A stretch of 64,000 bases of DNA from Pyrinomonadaceae bacterium (GTDB lineage: Bacteria > Acidobacteriota > Blastocatellia > Pyrinomonadales > Pyrinomonadaceae), in contig JAHCHG010000001.1 of NCBI GenBank assembly GCA_026129865.1, forward strand, positions 62,001 to 126,000, written 5' to 3'. Made by a program: the position numbers and the translations under genes. Every line of letters starts with the position of its first letter. The first letter of the stretch is position 1. The notes under the pieces were generated by a model. That model did not search any database and was not told the origin of the DNA. It was given only the letters and a program-made list of their open reading frames with translations. Shown here in pieces: positions 9,601 to 18,086 of this stretch.

Positions 9601-10371
9601 TCGCGGTACAACGGCTTGCAGCTGATCTTGAAACGTAGAATTTCGAACGGTATCGGACTTCAGGGCAGTTATACCTGGTCGATCTCGAAGGACAACGGAT
9701 CGTTCGATCCCACATTTACCGTCGTCGGCGGCAGCACAAGTCAATCCGGCAGCAGCAACGCGTTCGACATCAACAATCGAGATCTAAACTACGCATGGTC
9801 CGATTTTGACCGCCGGCATGTTTTCAATCTGCAGTACATCTGGGAATTGCCTTTTGGCAAAGGTCGTACCTACGCGAACGAAATTCCGACCGCCCTTGAT
9901 TGGGTGATCGGCGGATGGCAGTATTCAGGACTGGTAAATTATTCGAGCGGAAGACCTTTTACGGTTTATTCCGGTTTGTTCACCTATACGAATACAACAT
10001 CCACTCCGGCAAATTGCGATGGATGTCCGCGCAACCTTGGCGGCGTTCAGGAAGAAAGCGGAACAAGCTATCTGTTTACCGCAGACCAGCGCGCCCGCTT
10101 CTCGCAGCCGAATCCCGGCGAATTCAGCAATACCGGTAGAAATTACTTTATCGGCGCTCCTGATTTCCGTGCGGATATGTCTCTGGCTAAGAAGTTCAGA
10201 TTTACGGAAGATATGAACTTCGAACTGCGCATTGATGCGAAGAACGTTTTCAACGCGGTAAATTACGGATTGCCGACAACTACGGCAAGTTCATCTACCT
10301 TTGGACGAATTCGAACGTCGATCGACAGCAGTTCGCGAAGAATTCAATTCTCCGGAAAGTTTAATTTCTAG
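6673..10371 (+). CDS. TonB-dependent receptor, Oar-like, second copy
   Basis: A second outer-membrane receptor of 1232 residues with the same layout as its upstream neighbour. It has a signal peptide ending near SISFAQ, a carboxypeptidase-regulatory-like domain (TGTVTDGTGAVVPGATVTL), a plug (VHVNGSRDRSFNYTLDGIDI, then QVTFVTRSGTNEYHG) and a C-terminal barrel ending in NF. A strong AGGAGG at 6660-6665 fixes the ATG. The two receptors differ through most of the barrel, so they are diverged paralogues and not a recent duplication. The 259-nt gap with a hairpin suggests separate transcription. Its position between NamZ-like and NagZ genes suggests, but does not show, uptake of cell-wall-derived material. 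Confidence 0.9.
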   Translation: MFKKSLFVTFAACAVLLVMTSISFAQGTTTRFTGTVTDGTGAVVPGATVTLTNEATGTSISTTTGSNGSYTFDLIQASTYTITVEKEGFKKYVATRNPVYVNQPGTLNVALEVGDVSAVVTVENAAEVVQTSTSGNLGTTIEQQTVESLPIVGLRGRNPLDFVDFQPGVSVGANTGGGVHVNGSRDRSFNYTLDGIDINESSAGGSNFTPLRPNPDSIQEFQIVTANFTAELGRSTGAQVTFVTRSGTNEYHGNLFEYYQTPGVNANEFENNLLGIPRRKFIQHIFGGSVGGPIINPGFGEGTPFFTQMKDKAFFFVNLQFLRANETSLVERTVYTQEARNGLFRYVNGGRNNPAGTTGASVNSNGSPILPACSGTVTVNCIATYNVAGNPSGIGPDPALLNVLNSMPLPNDFSTGDGLNTAGFNFLAPQQEKQWDFVTRLDYKFADNNVIYGRYAQGRQQSFGDTVNGGGSAFPGTPILVVTDRKPKNLAINHRFSPTSNTTNEFIFGYSHFAFDFIAPETDPFYNFTFNLPTTPNTNVYGNIRAVRTLQFVDNLTWVRNSHVFKFGTNLRFGRHTDSRSSVASTEIEGVLNFSASVNNNFNGFNLPTAGSSSINANDLARLRSQINDFLGRVGTYSQAFVANPDGATFAPPGTRWQFRHFYPELDFYVQDSWKLKPNFLLDLGVRYEIKFSPSSSGLPILRPNVLVAADGFATNAVRWEEGKLFDNDFNNFSPSIGFAWDPFKKGKTSIRGNYRLAYDRFNSQVNGAQLFQSAPGNNVGVSNTSFGQNGGLLRNGLPVLTPTQTPFQLRQPAAASTITQTVFDPRAQYPEVQSFSLSFQQEIFWGNVFEANFIHKRGDHLFGAYNANQVNINAAPAGFNSFLSEFNQIRGNSSYNSSLINALYTGDPNNNAGTATFRSTNATNIANGNVASAAFSVSSRLSGSQQMIVANGFSPTLFLKYPQFGTVRVLDTNQYSRYNGLQLILKRRISNGIGLQGSYTWSISKDNGSFDPTFTVVGGSTSQSGSSNAFDINNRDLNYAWSDFDRRHVFNLQYIWELPFGKGRTYANEIPTALDWVIGGWQYSGLVNYSSGRPFTVYSGLFTYTNTTSTPANCDGCPRNLGGVQEESGTSYLFTADQRARFSQPNPGEFSNTGRNYFIGAPDFRADMSLAKKFRFTEDMNFELRIDAKNVFNAVNYGLPTTTASSSTFGRIRTSIDSSSRRIQFSGKFNF

Positions 10372-10389
10372 AGATCGTCCAATTAAACC

Positions 10390-10428
10390 AAAAGCCGGAA
10401 TCGCAAACAAAATGCGGTTCCGGCTTTT
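10390..10428. terminator. Terminator shared by convergent genes
   Basis: The arms at 10390-10405 and 10413-10428 pair over 16 positions with one G-U and a 7-nt loop. The arms begin with A-runs and end with T-runs. This serves the TonB receptor on the plus strand and can also serve the convergent nagZ-like gene. Confidence 0.8.
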
Positions 10429-10509
10429 AATTGTTTTGAGATACCTAATTTTCAGTCAGCGAATCGAATAGCAATTCGCTCCTAAATTATCCGGGATTAG
10501 TCGTTTTCC

Positions 10510-12327
10510 TTATTGATCGTTCTTTCGCGGCAAACCCAACTTCAATCCGGTTCCGCGCGGAAAATTTCCGATCGTGATCGGAAGCCTGCCGCTGAACTCG
10601 ATCCTGCCGGTCAGCGCGTCTGCCGTCGCACGTTGAAGGCTATTCATATCTCCGTACGAAACTATGTAATTTTTCATTTCGGGAAACCCGAGCAAGAGAT
10701 AAGGATTTCCAAATGCCGCGGAAATAACGCGTGCGTCGCTTCGCAACGCGGCTCTTAGCACTTCTTCGCCGCTTTCGGGAAGCCCGACCGAATTTTTTGC
10801 ACCCGAACGAACGCGACCGAACAGCCCGGCAATGATCAGATCGGCAGATCCAATTTTTTTCAAAGCGTCCGCAACCTCTTTTTCATTCGCCCGCGCGTCA
10901 ATTGCGACGCGTTCGACTTCGACGCCATTCCGACGAAGCCTGGAAGCAAACGCGTTTCCGATAAAATTTCGATCCTCGCCGTTGGAAATTGCTAGAAGAA
11001 GCGCTTTTTGCCCCGATTTTAACGGAAGCACGTCGTTCTCGTTTTTCACCAGAGTTATCGCCCTGTCGGCAATTTCATCGCTTAATTTGCCGGTTTCGAC
11101 AGATGAAACGATCGAATCGATCGAGGACAAAGGGGTAAACGGCTTTTCTTTTAATCCCAATTTATATTTCCATGCGAGTATCTTTCTGACCGACTCATCA
11201 ATTCGCTTTTCAGTGATCCTTCCGGACTCGACGGCTTTTTTCAGCCCGCGAATCGGCGCGTCGCTGCTCGAAGGTTTCAGCAAAACGTCGTTTCCGGCAA
11301 GAACTGCTCTGACCGCGGCTTCTTCGGCGTCGAAATAGATCGTCAGACCGCTCATATCCATCGCGTCCGTTACGATCAGCCCGTCAAACTTCATGTCGTT
11401 TTTGAGAATTCCCGTAACGATGTTTCGCGAAAGCGTTGCCGGAATCGTAGAAGCTTCTGTAATTACTTCAGACCCGCCGTAGGAAGGTTTTTCAAAATTA
11501 TCGAGCGGTTTTACCTTTTCGGAATCAAGCTGCGGCATAGCGATATGCGAGATCATTACCGAACCGACGCCGCGGCTGATGATCTCGCGAAACGGAACAA
11601 ACTCCGTTTTCTCCAAACGTTCGCGCGAAAAATCTATTTCGGGTAATCCGCGGTGCGAATCGACCGCGGTATCGCCATGCCCCGGAAAATGCTTCGCAGT
11701 CGCCAAAACATTTCCGCTCTGCAGACCACGCATAAATTCGGTCGCAAACTTACCCACTTCATTCGGATCTTCGCCATAGCTGCGAACGTTTATGACTGGA
11801 TTCCGAGCATTGTTATTGACGTCGACAACGGGTGCGAAATTCCAATGAATTCCCATTGCCCTTGCCTCGCGGGCGGTGATCGCGCCCTCGCGAAATGCGA
11901 ATGAAGCGTCGCCGGTTGCGGCGATAGCCATATTCCAGGGAAAATTGATCGTATCCGGAAATCTCATTCCCGCACCGGTTTCAAGATCAGCCGATATGAG
12001 AAGCGGAATTTTCGAGATCTCCTGCATTCGGTTTATAAAATGTGCGGTGTCGTAAACGCCGCCGACGAATACGATTATTCCGCCGATATGATTTTCCCGA
12101 ACATGCCTTTGAAATTCACGAAATTTCGCACTGTCGCGGTTCATAAAATCGGCATTTATCCCAATATGGATCATTTGCCCGATCTTTTCGTCTATCGACA
12201 TCGTTTTCAGATGCTTGTCAGCCCATTTATAAGCTTTGCCGTCCGGTCGAAACTGACCGAAAGCAATTGTCGGGAGTAAATTTAGGACTATCAAAAGCGG
12301 TAAAATCCGTTGAATTATTTTCAGCAT
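10510..12327 (-). CDS. nagZ: Exported beta-N-acetylhexosaminidase, GH3 family (NagZ)
   Basis: NagZ removes terminal GlcNAc from GlcNAc-MurNAc units during peptidoglycan recycling. This 605-residue protein has a signal peptide ending near IAFGQ, so it acts outside the cytoplasm, like Bacillus NagZ (YbbD) and unlike the cytosolic enterobacterial enzyme. The signature KHFPGHGDTAVDSH is at 212-225, with the Asp223-His225 pair used as acid/base in the Bacillus enzyme. VTDAMDM provides the likely nucleophile Asp321. Residues after about 400 form the GH3 C-terminal domain, also present in the Bacillus enzyme. It is followed on the same strand order by the symporter and MurQ, so NamZ, NagZ, uptake and MurQ form one pathway. 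Confidence 0.92.
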   Translation of the reverse strand: MLKIIQRILPLLIVLNLLPTIAFGQFRPDGKAYKWADKHLKTMSIDEKIGQMIHIGINADFMNRDSAKFREFQRHVRENHIGGIIVFVGGVYDTAHFINRMQEISKIPLLISADLETGAGMRFPDTINFPWNMAIAATGDASFAFREGAITAREARAMGIHWNFAPVVDVNNNARNPVINVRSYGEDPNEVGKFATEFMRGLQSGNVLATAKHFPGHGDTAVDSHRGLPEIDFSRERLEKTEFVPFREIISRGVGSVMISHIAMPQLDSEKVKPLDNFEKPSYGGSEVITEASTIPATLSRNIVTGILKNDMKFDGLIVTDAMDMSGLTIYFDAEEAAVRAVLAGNDVLLKPSSSDAPIRGLKKAVESGRITEKRIDESVRKILAWKYKLGLKEKPFTPLSSIDSIVSSVETGKLSDEIADRAITLVKNENDVLPLKSGQKALLLAISNGEDRNFIGNAFASRLRRNGVEVERVAIDARANEKEVADALKKIGSADLIIAGLFGRVRSGAKNSVGLPESGEEVLRAALRSDARVISAAFGNPYLLLGFPEMKNYIVSYGDMNSLQRATADALTGRIEFSGRLPITIGNFPRGTGLKLGLPRKNDQ

Positions 12328-12388
12328 AATCTAATCAGCTCGTTTCTCTTTGCTGCAAAAATCGAGCGATACGTAAAATCTATGAAAT

Positions 12389-13903
12389 TCACATCTCGCT
12401 TTCGCGCAGAGGTCTGGGGAGAATTACGGACGCGATCAACGCGACGAAAAACGTGGTCAAACTTCCAAACAGCGCGTACCACGTCCACGCGATCTTTGTT
12501 CCAAAAACGACATACGCCATTAGCGAAATGCTCGCGATCATCCCGATCAGCGCGTGGATCTGTCCGGCTCGTTTAATAAAGCTGCCGACTAAAAAAACTC
12601 CGAGGATCGGACCGTTTATCAGCGAAGCAACTGCCAGCGCTTGACTTAATGCAGAGCTTTTCGCGTTCATAAGTCCAATAGCAATAGCGATCTGGAGGAT
12701 TCCGACGATGATAGTCAGCCAACCTGAAACTTTTAGAAAATGCTTGTCTTCGCGTTCGCCGGCGAATGGTTTGTAAAGATCGTTTACCGCCGTTGCTGCT
12801 ATCGAATTCAGAGATGAAGAAAGAGCCGCGGCGAAGATCGCAGCCACGACCAACCCGGACAAACCGGACGGCATATGTTTCGTTATGAAATCCGGGAAAA
12901 CCTGGTCGCCGCCGGCGAACGGAAAAGTTCCCGGGACGCCGCTTCCCATAACGCCTGCCTGAGCGTATTCCGGTGCGTTGAACGGTCCGTAAAAGGCAAA
13001 TAAAAGGACACCGATGAACAGAAACCCGATAAATTGTCCGAGAATAACCGCTCCGCTTGAAAGCAGCGCAAGCGAAGCGCGGCTCGGTTTATCGGTGCAA
13101 AGATATCGCTGAACCAGATATTGATCCGTCCCATGCGTTGACATCGTCAAAAAACAGCCGCCCAGTATTCCAGCCCAAAACGTGAATGTCTTTGTAAAAT
13201 CGAGCGTAAAATCAAATAATTGAAATTTGTCAAATTGTTCTCCGATGGCAATTGCGCCGGAAAATCCGCCTTCGATCTGCTGTATCAAAACAATCGCCGC
13301 AGCGATCGCGCCGCCGATGTAGATCGCAAGCTGCACAACTTCGATCCAGATCACGGCTTCCATTCCGCCGAAAAAGGTGAAAACGATCATCACCACGCCA
13401 AGCAGGATGATGGAGCCGATTATTATCGTCGTCGTGTCGGCACCCGGAAAGAACGCGACATAAACCGCCGCGAGAACGATCGCTGTCAGCAAAAGCCGAA
13501 CGCCGTCCGCAATGTTCCGCATGATCACAAAAAGCGATGATGCGAGCATCTTTACCTTGTTCCCGAAACGATCGCCCAAAAGCTGGTAGACCGTCTGCAG
13601 ATCGCCCTTAAAATAGAGCGGAATAAAGATCAGCGATATGACAACTCGACCGACGAGATAACCGAAAACAACCTGTAAAAATTCGAAATTGCCGTTCTTT
13701 GCAAAAGCGACGCCGGGAACCGAGATAAACGTGATCGTCGAAGTTTCCGTCGCAACGATCGACGCCGAGATCGCCCACCATGGAACGCTTCTATCGCCGA
13801 CAAAATAATCTTCGGTGGTTTCCTGTTTGCCTGAAAGAACGATCCCGAAAACCGTAACCGCGATCAAATAGCCGAAAATTATGATCAGATCGAGAATTTC
13901 CAT
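12389..13903 (-). CDS. Sodium:solute symporter (SSS family)
   Basis: A 504-residue inner-membrane transporter with about 13 hydrophobic segments. The SSS family hallmark near the N-terminus is EDYFVGDRSVPWWAISASIVATETSTITF (residues about 32-60, motif spread over the segment), and GTDQYLVQRYLC occurs in the middle. The ATG abuts the murQ stop codon with no gap, so the two genes are surely co-transcribed and probably translationally coupled. The likely substrate is MurNAc or a MurNAc disaccharide, inferred from MurQ and NagZ on either side. SSS import does not phosphorylate its substrate, so a separate kinase would be needed before MurQ can act. Confidence 0.85.
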   Translation of the reverse strand: MEILDLIIIFGYLIAVTVFGIVLSGKQETTEDYFVGDRSVPWWAISASIVATETSTITFISVPGVAFAKNGNFEFLQVVFGYLVGRVVISLIFIPLYFKGDLQTVYQLLGDRFGNKVKMLASSLFVIMRNIADGVRLLLTAIVLAAVYVAFFPGADTTTIIIGSIILLGVVMIVFTFFGGMEAVIWIEVVQLAIYIGGAIAAAIVLIQQIEGGFSGAIAIGEQFDKFQLFDFTLDFTKTFTFWAGILGGCFLTMSTHGTDQYLVQRYLCTDKPSRASLALLSSGAVILGQFIGFLFIGVLLFAFYGPFNAPEYAQAGVMGSGVPGTFPFAGGDQVFPDFITKHMPSGLSGLVVAAIFAAALSSSLNSIAATAVNDLYKPFAGEREDKHFLKVSGWLTIIVGILQIAIAIGLMNAKSSALSQALAVASLINGPILGVFLVGSFIKRAGQIHALIGMIASISLMAYVVFGTKIAWTWYALFGSLTTFFVALIASVILPRPLRESEM

Positions 13904-14797
13904 TTAGTTTTTTAGAAGTTCGACGGCTCGGTCGACTACATAATTTGATTTTTGAAGTGCTTCCGCTGCAGGACCGCGCTTTGTTCCGGATTCATGCATT
14001 ACCAGCGCAACGCGAAGATCTTCGCCGGCAGATTTGAACAATATTCGCAAAGCAAATTCATTCAGTCCGGTCTCGGCGCGCAGAATTCTTAAACTCCTGT
14101 CTTTTAACTTTTGATTCGACGATTTTACGTTGATCATCCGGTTACCTTTAACATAACCGAGCCTGACCATCGTCATTGTCGAGATCATGTTCAGGATCAT
14201 TTTCTGCGCCGTGCCGGCTTTCATACGAGTCGAACCGGTAATTGCTTCTGCGCCGACAACTGCTTCGATCGAGACATGCGCCGCCCGCGAGAGCTCCGAG
14301 TCGAATGCGCAGGTTACAGAAGCGGTAAAACATCCGACCCCGCGTGCAAATTCGACCGCGCCGATCGTGTACGGCGTCGATCCCGACGCTGCGATTCCGA
14401 TGACTGCGTCATTTTTCGTCAAACCGCGCGACGAAAGATCGTCGGCACCCGCATTTTTACTGTCTTCGCTCGATTCGGTTGCCTTGTACAGGGCTTCATA
14501 ACCGCCGGCGATTACTCCTTGAACCAATTCGTACGAAACGCCGAATGTCGGCGGAATTTCGCTGGCGTCCAAAACGCCCAGCCGCCCGCTCGTTCCGCTT
14601 CCGACGTAAAAAAGTCGCCCGCCGTTTTGCAGTCTTTCGGCGACGGAATCGACTGTTAAAGCGATCTCAGGAAGCGCAAGCTGGACTGCGTCCGCAACCT
14701 TCGCATCTTCGGCATTTATTAACCGAAGAGCTTCAATTGTTGAAATTTTATCGATATTTTCCGTTTCCGGATTTTCTTGTTCAGTTATTGGCAGCAC
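13904..14797 (-). CDS. murQ: N-acetylmuramic acid 6-phosphate etherase (MurQ)
   Basis: MurQ cleaves the lactyl ether of MurNAc-6-phosphate, giving GlcNAc-6-phosphate and D-lactate in the cytoplasm. The 297-residue length is normal for the family. The SIS fold carries GSGTSGRLG at 67-75 and DASEIPPTFG just after it. Glu80 and Glu111 (ATESSEDS) are 31 residues apart, as are the two active-site glutamates of characterised MurQ proteins. EAITGSTRMKAGTAQK follows later. It is the first gene of a murQ-symporter-nagZ unit. This is the most diagnostic gene in the locus for MurNAc catabolism. Confidence 0.96.
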   Translation of the reverse strand: MLPITEQENPETENIDKISTIEALRLINAEDAKVADAVQLALPEIALTVDSVAERLQNGGRLFYVGSGTSGRLGVLDASEIPPTFGVSYELVQGVIAGGYEALYKATESSEDSKNAGADDLSSRGLTKNDAVIGIAASGSTPYTIGAVEFARGVGCFTASVTCAFDSELSRAAHVSIEAVVGAEAITGSTRMKAGTAQKMILNMISTMTMVRLGYVKGNRMINVKSSNQKLKDRSLRILRAETGLNEFALRILFKSAGEDLRVALVMHESGTKRGPAAEALQKSNYVVDRAVELLKN

Positions 14798-14873
14798 TTC
14801 AAAAAAGAATGCATCGGTTTAGCTTATAAATCAAGCAAAAGGCTCAACTTTTTTTAATGGAAGCAAAACGAAA

Positions 14874-14905
14874 AAAGACGCTGCTGAAGTTCAGTAAGCG
14901 TCTTT
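14874..14905 (-). terminator. Terminator after the Yip1-like gene
   Basis: AAAGACGCT and AGCGTCTTT form a 9-bp outer stem, with inner pairing of GCTGAA and TTCAGT. Read on the minus strand, the stem is followed by a run of six T, placing it 24 nt after the end of the 14929-15843 gene. Confidence 0.75.
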
Positions 14906-14928
14906 AAAATTTAATCATTTTTCGCAGG

Positions 14929-15843
14929 TTACGTCATAAAGCCGCCAAAAAAGAATGCCATTATCGCTCCAAGACTTAAACCTGCGACCCATAAGAAGAT
15001 AGAAGCCGACCATGCGGCAGTCGGCGATACCCTTTCGCCGGTGTTTTTGAGTCCCGTGGCGATCAGCCAGATCGAATAGATCGCAAGCAGACTGAACGAA
15101 GAAAGTACCGTATAAAGCACCGGACTCGCCGACGGCGCGATCAAGAAATTTAAACTGTCCTGGACGAGAGAATTTTGTCCAAGTATCGGATGAACATCGA
15201 CCGGATCCTTTAGAAACAGGATTAAGGTACTGATTCCCTTTTGCAGTAAAATAACCGGGAAAAAGGCGTAGGCGGTGGCGGAAACACTTTGCCAGAAATT
15301 GATCGTTCCGCCAAATGCCATAATTATCAGCCAAAACATGAAGCCAACGAACGCTATAAAAAATACTTGTCCGACAAAACTGTTCACCAGCTGACCGGCG
15401 CGCGCCATTGGATTTGTGTATGCTTCAATCGTATCCTGTCTGATTTTCGGCATCATTTCTTCAGGCGCGAACCCGCTTTCAGCAGTTTTATCAACCTGAT
15501 AATTCGCTATCCGCTCGGGCGTCAGGTGATAGAAAAACGCCGTCGTGTAAATTCCGGAAATGATCGACATGACAAGAATGACACCGAGAAAGCGTGGAAA
15601 TCTGCGAAGATTTTGAAACACTTCGGTCGGCGCGAAGAACATTTTCGCAAGCGTTTCGGGAAATGACATCGGCGCCGATTCGACCGCAACGGGTTTAGGA
15701 ATAAAACTCAATCCGAAGAGCAAACCGCCGAAAAGAACGAGAATTATGCCGGTCGAGCCAAGATGCGGAAGTATGCCCGTAAATCCGAAAACCGCGACCA
15801 AAATTCCCACGACCGCAGAGATAATTCCAATTATGCGAATCAT
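14929..15843 (-). CDS. Yip1-like multi-pass membrane protein
   Basis: A 304-residue protein with two N-terminal hydrophobic segments (residues about 1-50), a short linker, then five hydrophobic segments. The middle part beginning SFPETLAKMFFAPTEVFQNL and the later FWLIIMAFGGTINFWQSVSATAYAF resemble the YIP1 domain found in many bacterial membrane proteins of unknown role. An ATG with AGGAG at 6-10 nt upstream on this strand supports the start. A terminator follows. It is separated by 80 nt from the upstream oppF-like gene, and its function cannot be inferred from that context. Confidence 0.6.
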   Translation of the reverse strand: MIRIIGIISAVVGILVAVFGFTGILPHLGSTGIILVLFGGLLFGLSFIPKPVAVESAPMSFPETLAKMFFAPTEVFQNLRRFPRFLGVILVMSIISGIYTTAFFYHLTPERIANYQVDKTAESGFAPEEMMPKIRQDTIEAYTNPMARAGQLVNSFVGQVFFIAFVGFMFWLIIMAFGGTINFWQSVSATAYAFFPVILLQKGISTLILFLKDPVDVHPILGQNSLVQDSLNFLIAPSASPVLYTVLSSFSLLAIYSIWLIATGLKNTGERVSPTAAWSASIFLWVAGLSLGAIMAFFFGGFMT

Positions 15844-15923
15844 TTTTTTCTCCTATCTTTTAAGACTGATCTTGCTTAGAACATTTAAACCTACGGATAA
15901 TTCCGGTTTGCAGTTTCATGTTT

Positions 15924-16934
15924 TTAAAGCCGGTTCGCCGCCTGATCATAGCCTTCCGTCCGAATGCAGGCGGAAAAATGACCGCGTGTGATCTCGCGTA
16001 GTTCCGGTACGACGATGGCGCATTCTTCAATTGCGAACGGACATCGGGTACGGAATCTGCATCCGGACGGCGGGTTTATCGGCGTCGGGACATCGCCTTC
16101 CAATACAATGCGTTCGCGTTTTTTTGTCGGATCGGGCAGCGGAATCGCTGAAAGAAGCGCTTTTGTATATGGATGCAGCGGTACATCGTACAATTCCCTG
16201 CCTTCCGCGATCTCAACGATCTTGCCGAGATACATCACCGCAACTCGGTTCGAGATATGTTCGACGACCGCAAGTCCGTGCGAAATAAAAAAATACGTCA
16301 GACCAAATTCCTGCTGCAGATCCTGCAGCAAATTAACGACCTGCGCCTGAACCGAAACGTCGAGCGCAGAAACCGGTTCGTCCGCAATGATCAATTTCGG
16401 ATTTAGTGCCAGCGCACGCGCAATGCCGATCCTTTGCCGCTGACCGCCGGAAAATTCGTGCGGATAGCGAGACATATATGCCGGATCGAGCCCGACCTTT
16501 TTCAAAAGCTCGGCAACACGTTCGCGGCGTTCAAGTTTGTTCCCGATGCCGTGTATTTTCAACGGTTCACCGACTATTGACAAAATGCTCAAACGCGGAT
16601 TGAGCGACGCATAAGGATCCTGGAAAATGATCTGCATTTGCCGCCGAAGCTTTTGCATTTCATTGTTGCCGAGACCGAGAATATCACTGCCTTCGAACAG
16701 CACTTCGCCGCTTGTCGGTTCATGCAGCCGCAGCAAACAGCGACCGACGGTGGACTTTCCGCAGCCCGATTCGCCAACAAGTCCCAGGGTTTCGCCTTCG
16801 AAAATGTCAAACGAAACTCCATCGACAGCGCGAACGACATCGTCGCTGTTCTCGACTGGAAAATGCTTAACCAGATTTCGAACCTGAAGAAGTTTATTTG
16901 TACTTACTTTTAGACCTGCTGCGCTAGATTGCAT
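15924..16934 (-). CDS. oppF: Peptide ABC transporter ATP-binding protein (OppF/DppF type)
   Basis: One of the two ATPases of an oligopeptide/dipeptide importer. Walker A is GESGCGKS (54-61), the ABC signature is [15 protein letters not shown] and Walker B is [12 protein letters not shown]. The C-terminal oligopeptide domain includes [15 protein letters not shown], whose cysteines are typical of this subfamily and bind an Fe-S cluster in some members. Its start overlaps the end of the Uma2 gene by 11 nt. The partner oppD lies two genes upstream. No permease or binding-protein gene is in the window, so the rest of the transporter must be encoded elsewhere. Peptides released in cell-wall recycling are possible substrates. 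Confidence 0.92.
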   Translation of the reverse strand: MQSSAAGLKVSTNKLLQVRNLVKHFPVENSDDVVRAVDGVSFDIFEGETLGLVGESGCGKSTVGRCLLRLHEPTSGEVLFEGSDILGLGNNEMQKLRRQMQIIFQDPYASLNPRLSILSIVGEPLKIHGIGNKLERRERVAELLKKVGLDPAYMSRYPHEFSGGQRQRIGIARALALNPKLIIADEPVSALDVSVQAQVVNLLQDLQQEFGLTYFFISHGLAVVEHISNRVAVMYLGKIVEIAEGRELYDVPLHPYTKALLSAIPLPDPTKKRERIVLEGDVPTPINPPSGCRFRTRCPFAIEECAIVVPELREITRGHFSACIRTEGYDQAANRL

Positions 16935-17538
16935 CTTTGTTTTCTGTCTTTACCAGTTTTAACTTGGGAAATGTGATTCCGTGATACGCATTCTCAAGAG
17001 TAAACGCGCAGCCGATCGATTCTATTCTTATTACGTCGTCTGCGGTGCGATATTCTACCAATTTCCAGCTGCCGTCATTCTGTCGGGAAAAATGTTCGAT
17101 CAACATTTCTTTCTGGGAGACAAGTAAATGATCGGTCAAGGTCGGCAACCGACGATAGTCCTGAGCCTTTTCACCGCGATCCCTTGCTTCGGTAGATTTG
17201 GACAAAACCTCGAATACGACGGTAGGGTTCAGCAGAACAGTTTCACCCGACTCCCAATCAAGTTCGCCGCATGCCGCCACAACATCCGGGTAAACAAAAT
17301 GGTTATCGCGCACTTTAACTTTGATATCGCTTTGGTGGACTTCACAATCTTTCTCAACCAGCTGATTTGCGATTTGCCGAAAAATGTTTCCGGCTGCCAA
17401 ACTATGGCTCCTTTTCGCACCTGCCATTGCGATAATTTCACCATCGAAAAATTCATGTTTAACTTTAGATTTTGCCTCAAGTTCCAAATACTCTTCGACG
17501 GTAATGCGCTTGTTGTCCTCAGCTAAAGATCCGCTCAT
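16924..17538 (-). CDS. Uma2-family (DUF820) PD-(D/E)XK nuclease-like protein
   Basis: The 204-residue protein starting MSGSLAED shows the Uma2 pattern: [58 protein letters not shown] and DHLLVSQKE. The PD and ExxS elements suit a restriction-endonuclease-like fold. The family is very common in cyanobacteria and some other phyla but has no settled role. The ATG at 17538 is chosen because it forms an ATGA overlap with the stop of the upstream GNAT gene; a longer in-frame start at 17592 would lie deep inside that gene. It sits in an oppD-oppF operon, which is unusual. Confidence 0.85.
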   Translation of the reverse strand: MSGSLAEDNKRITVEEYLELEAKSKVKHEFFDGEIIAMAGAKRSHSLAAGNIFRQIANQLVEKDCEVHQSDIKVKVRDNHFVYPDVVAACGELDWESGETVLLNPTVVFEVLSKSTEARDRGEKAQDYRRLPTLTDHLLVSQKEMLIEHFSRQNDGSWKLVEYRTADDVIRIESIGCAFTLENAYHGITFPKLKLVKTENKDAI

Positions 17539-18086
17539 AATGTCTCGCTCCAATTCGTATTTATTATCGCCCAACGCTCGTGATCGCGCCATTCGCCGCC
17601 TATCCTCAAATAACTGGGCGAATAACCCTCTTTCCTAAACCCATTTTTCGCTGCGACCGCAATGGACGCAAGATTTTGAGGTTGAATATTTGCCTCTATC
17701 CTGTGCAGATTTATAGTTTCAAATGCATATCTGACGATCAATGAGATCATCTCAGTCCCGAAACCTTGACCTGCGAATTTTTCGCCGAGGTAGTATCCGA
17801 GATACGCGTTTTGAAATCCGCCGCGAAAGATCTGCGAAAGATTGACGGCGCCGGCAATTTCGCCGGATCCTTTTGAACATACAAAAAAACTTACATTTTC
17901 CGGGCGTTCGTTCTTTGCAATAAATTCGATAAAGCTATCCCGATCTTTCGGCGGATTGACCAGACCTGTGTGGAAAGCCGCGCTTTCAAGATTTAATTGA
18001 ATAAATTCCTGAAGATCATGCATTTCCGGTCTTCGAAAAAAGATCTTCACACCCCGAACGACCGCATTATTCTCAATTTGCGCCAT
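17535..18086 (-). CDS. GNAT N-acetyltransferase, RimJ/RimL-like
   Basis: A 183-residue acetyltransferase of the type that modifies ribosomal or other protein N-termini or small amines. [17 protein letters not shown] at the N-terminus, [28 protein letters not shown] in the acetyl-CoA region, and [25 protein letters not shown] near the end are typical of the RimJ/L group. The ATG at 18086 (MAQIENN) overlaps oppD by 14 nt, and the stop overlaps the next start (ATGA). The tight overlaps imply translational coupling with oppD and Uma2. The acceptor substrate is unknown. Confidence 0.85.
   Translation of the reverse strand: MAQIENNAVVRGVKIFFRRPEMHDLQEFIQLNLESAAFHTGLVNPPKDRDSFIEFIAKNERPENVSFFVCSKGSGEIAGAVNLSQIFRGGFQNAYLGYYLGEKFAGQGFGTEMISLIVRYAFETINLHRIEANIQPQNLASIAVAAKNGFRKEGYSPSYLRIGGEWRDHERWAIINTNWSETL

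Noticed and set aside
16924-17592. Longer Uma2 start at 17592
   Set aside because: The inner ATG makes a standard ATGA overlap with the upstream stop and starts right before the conserved domain.
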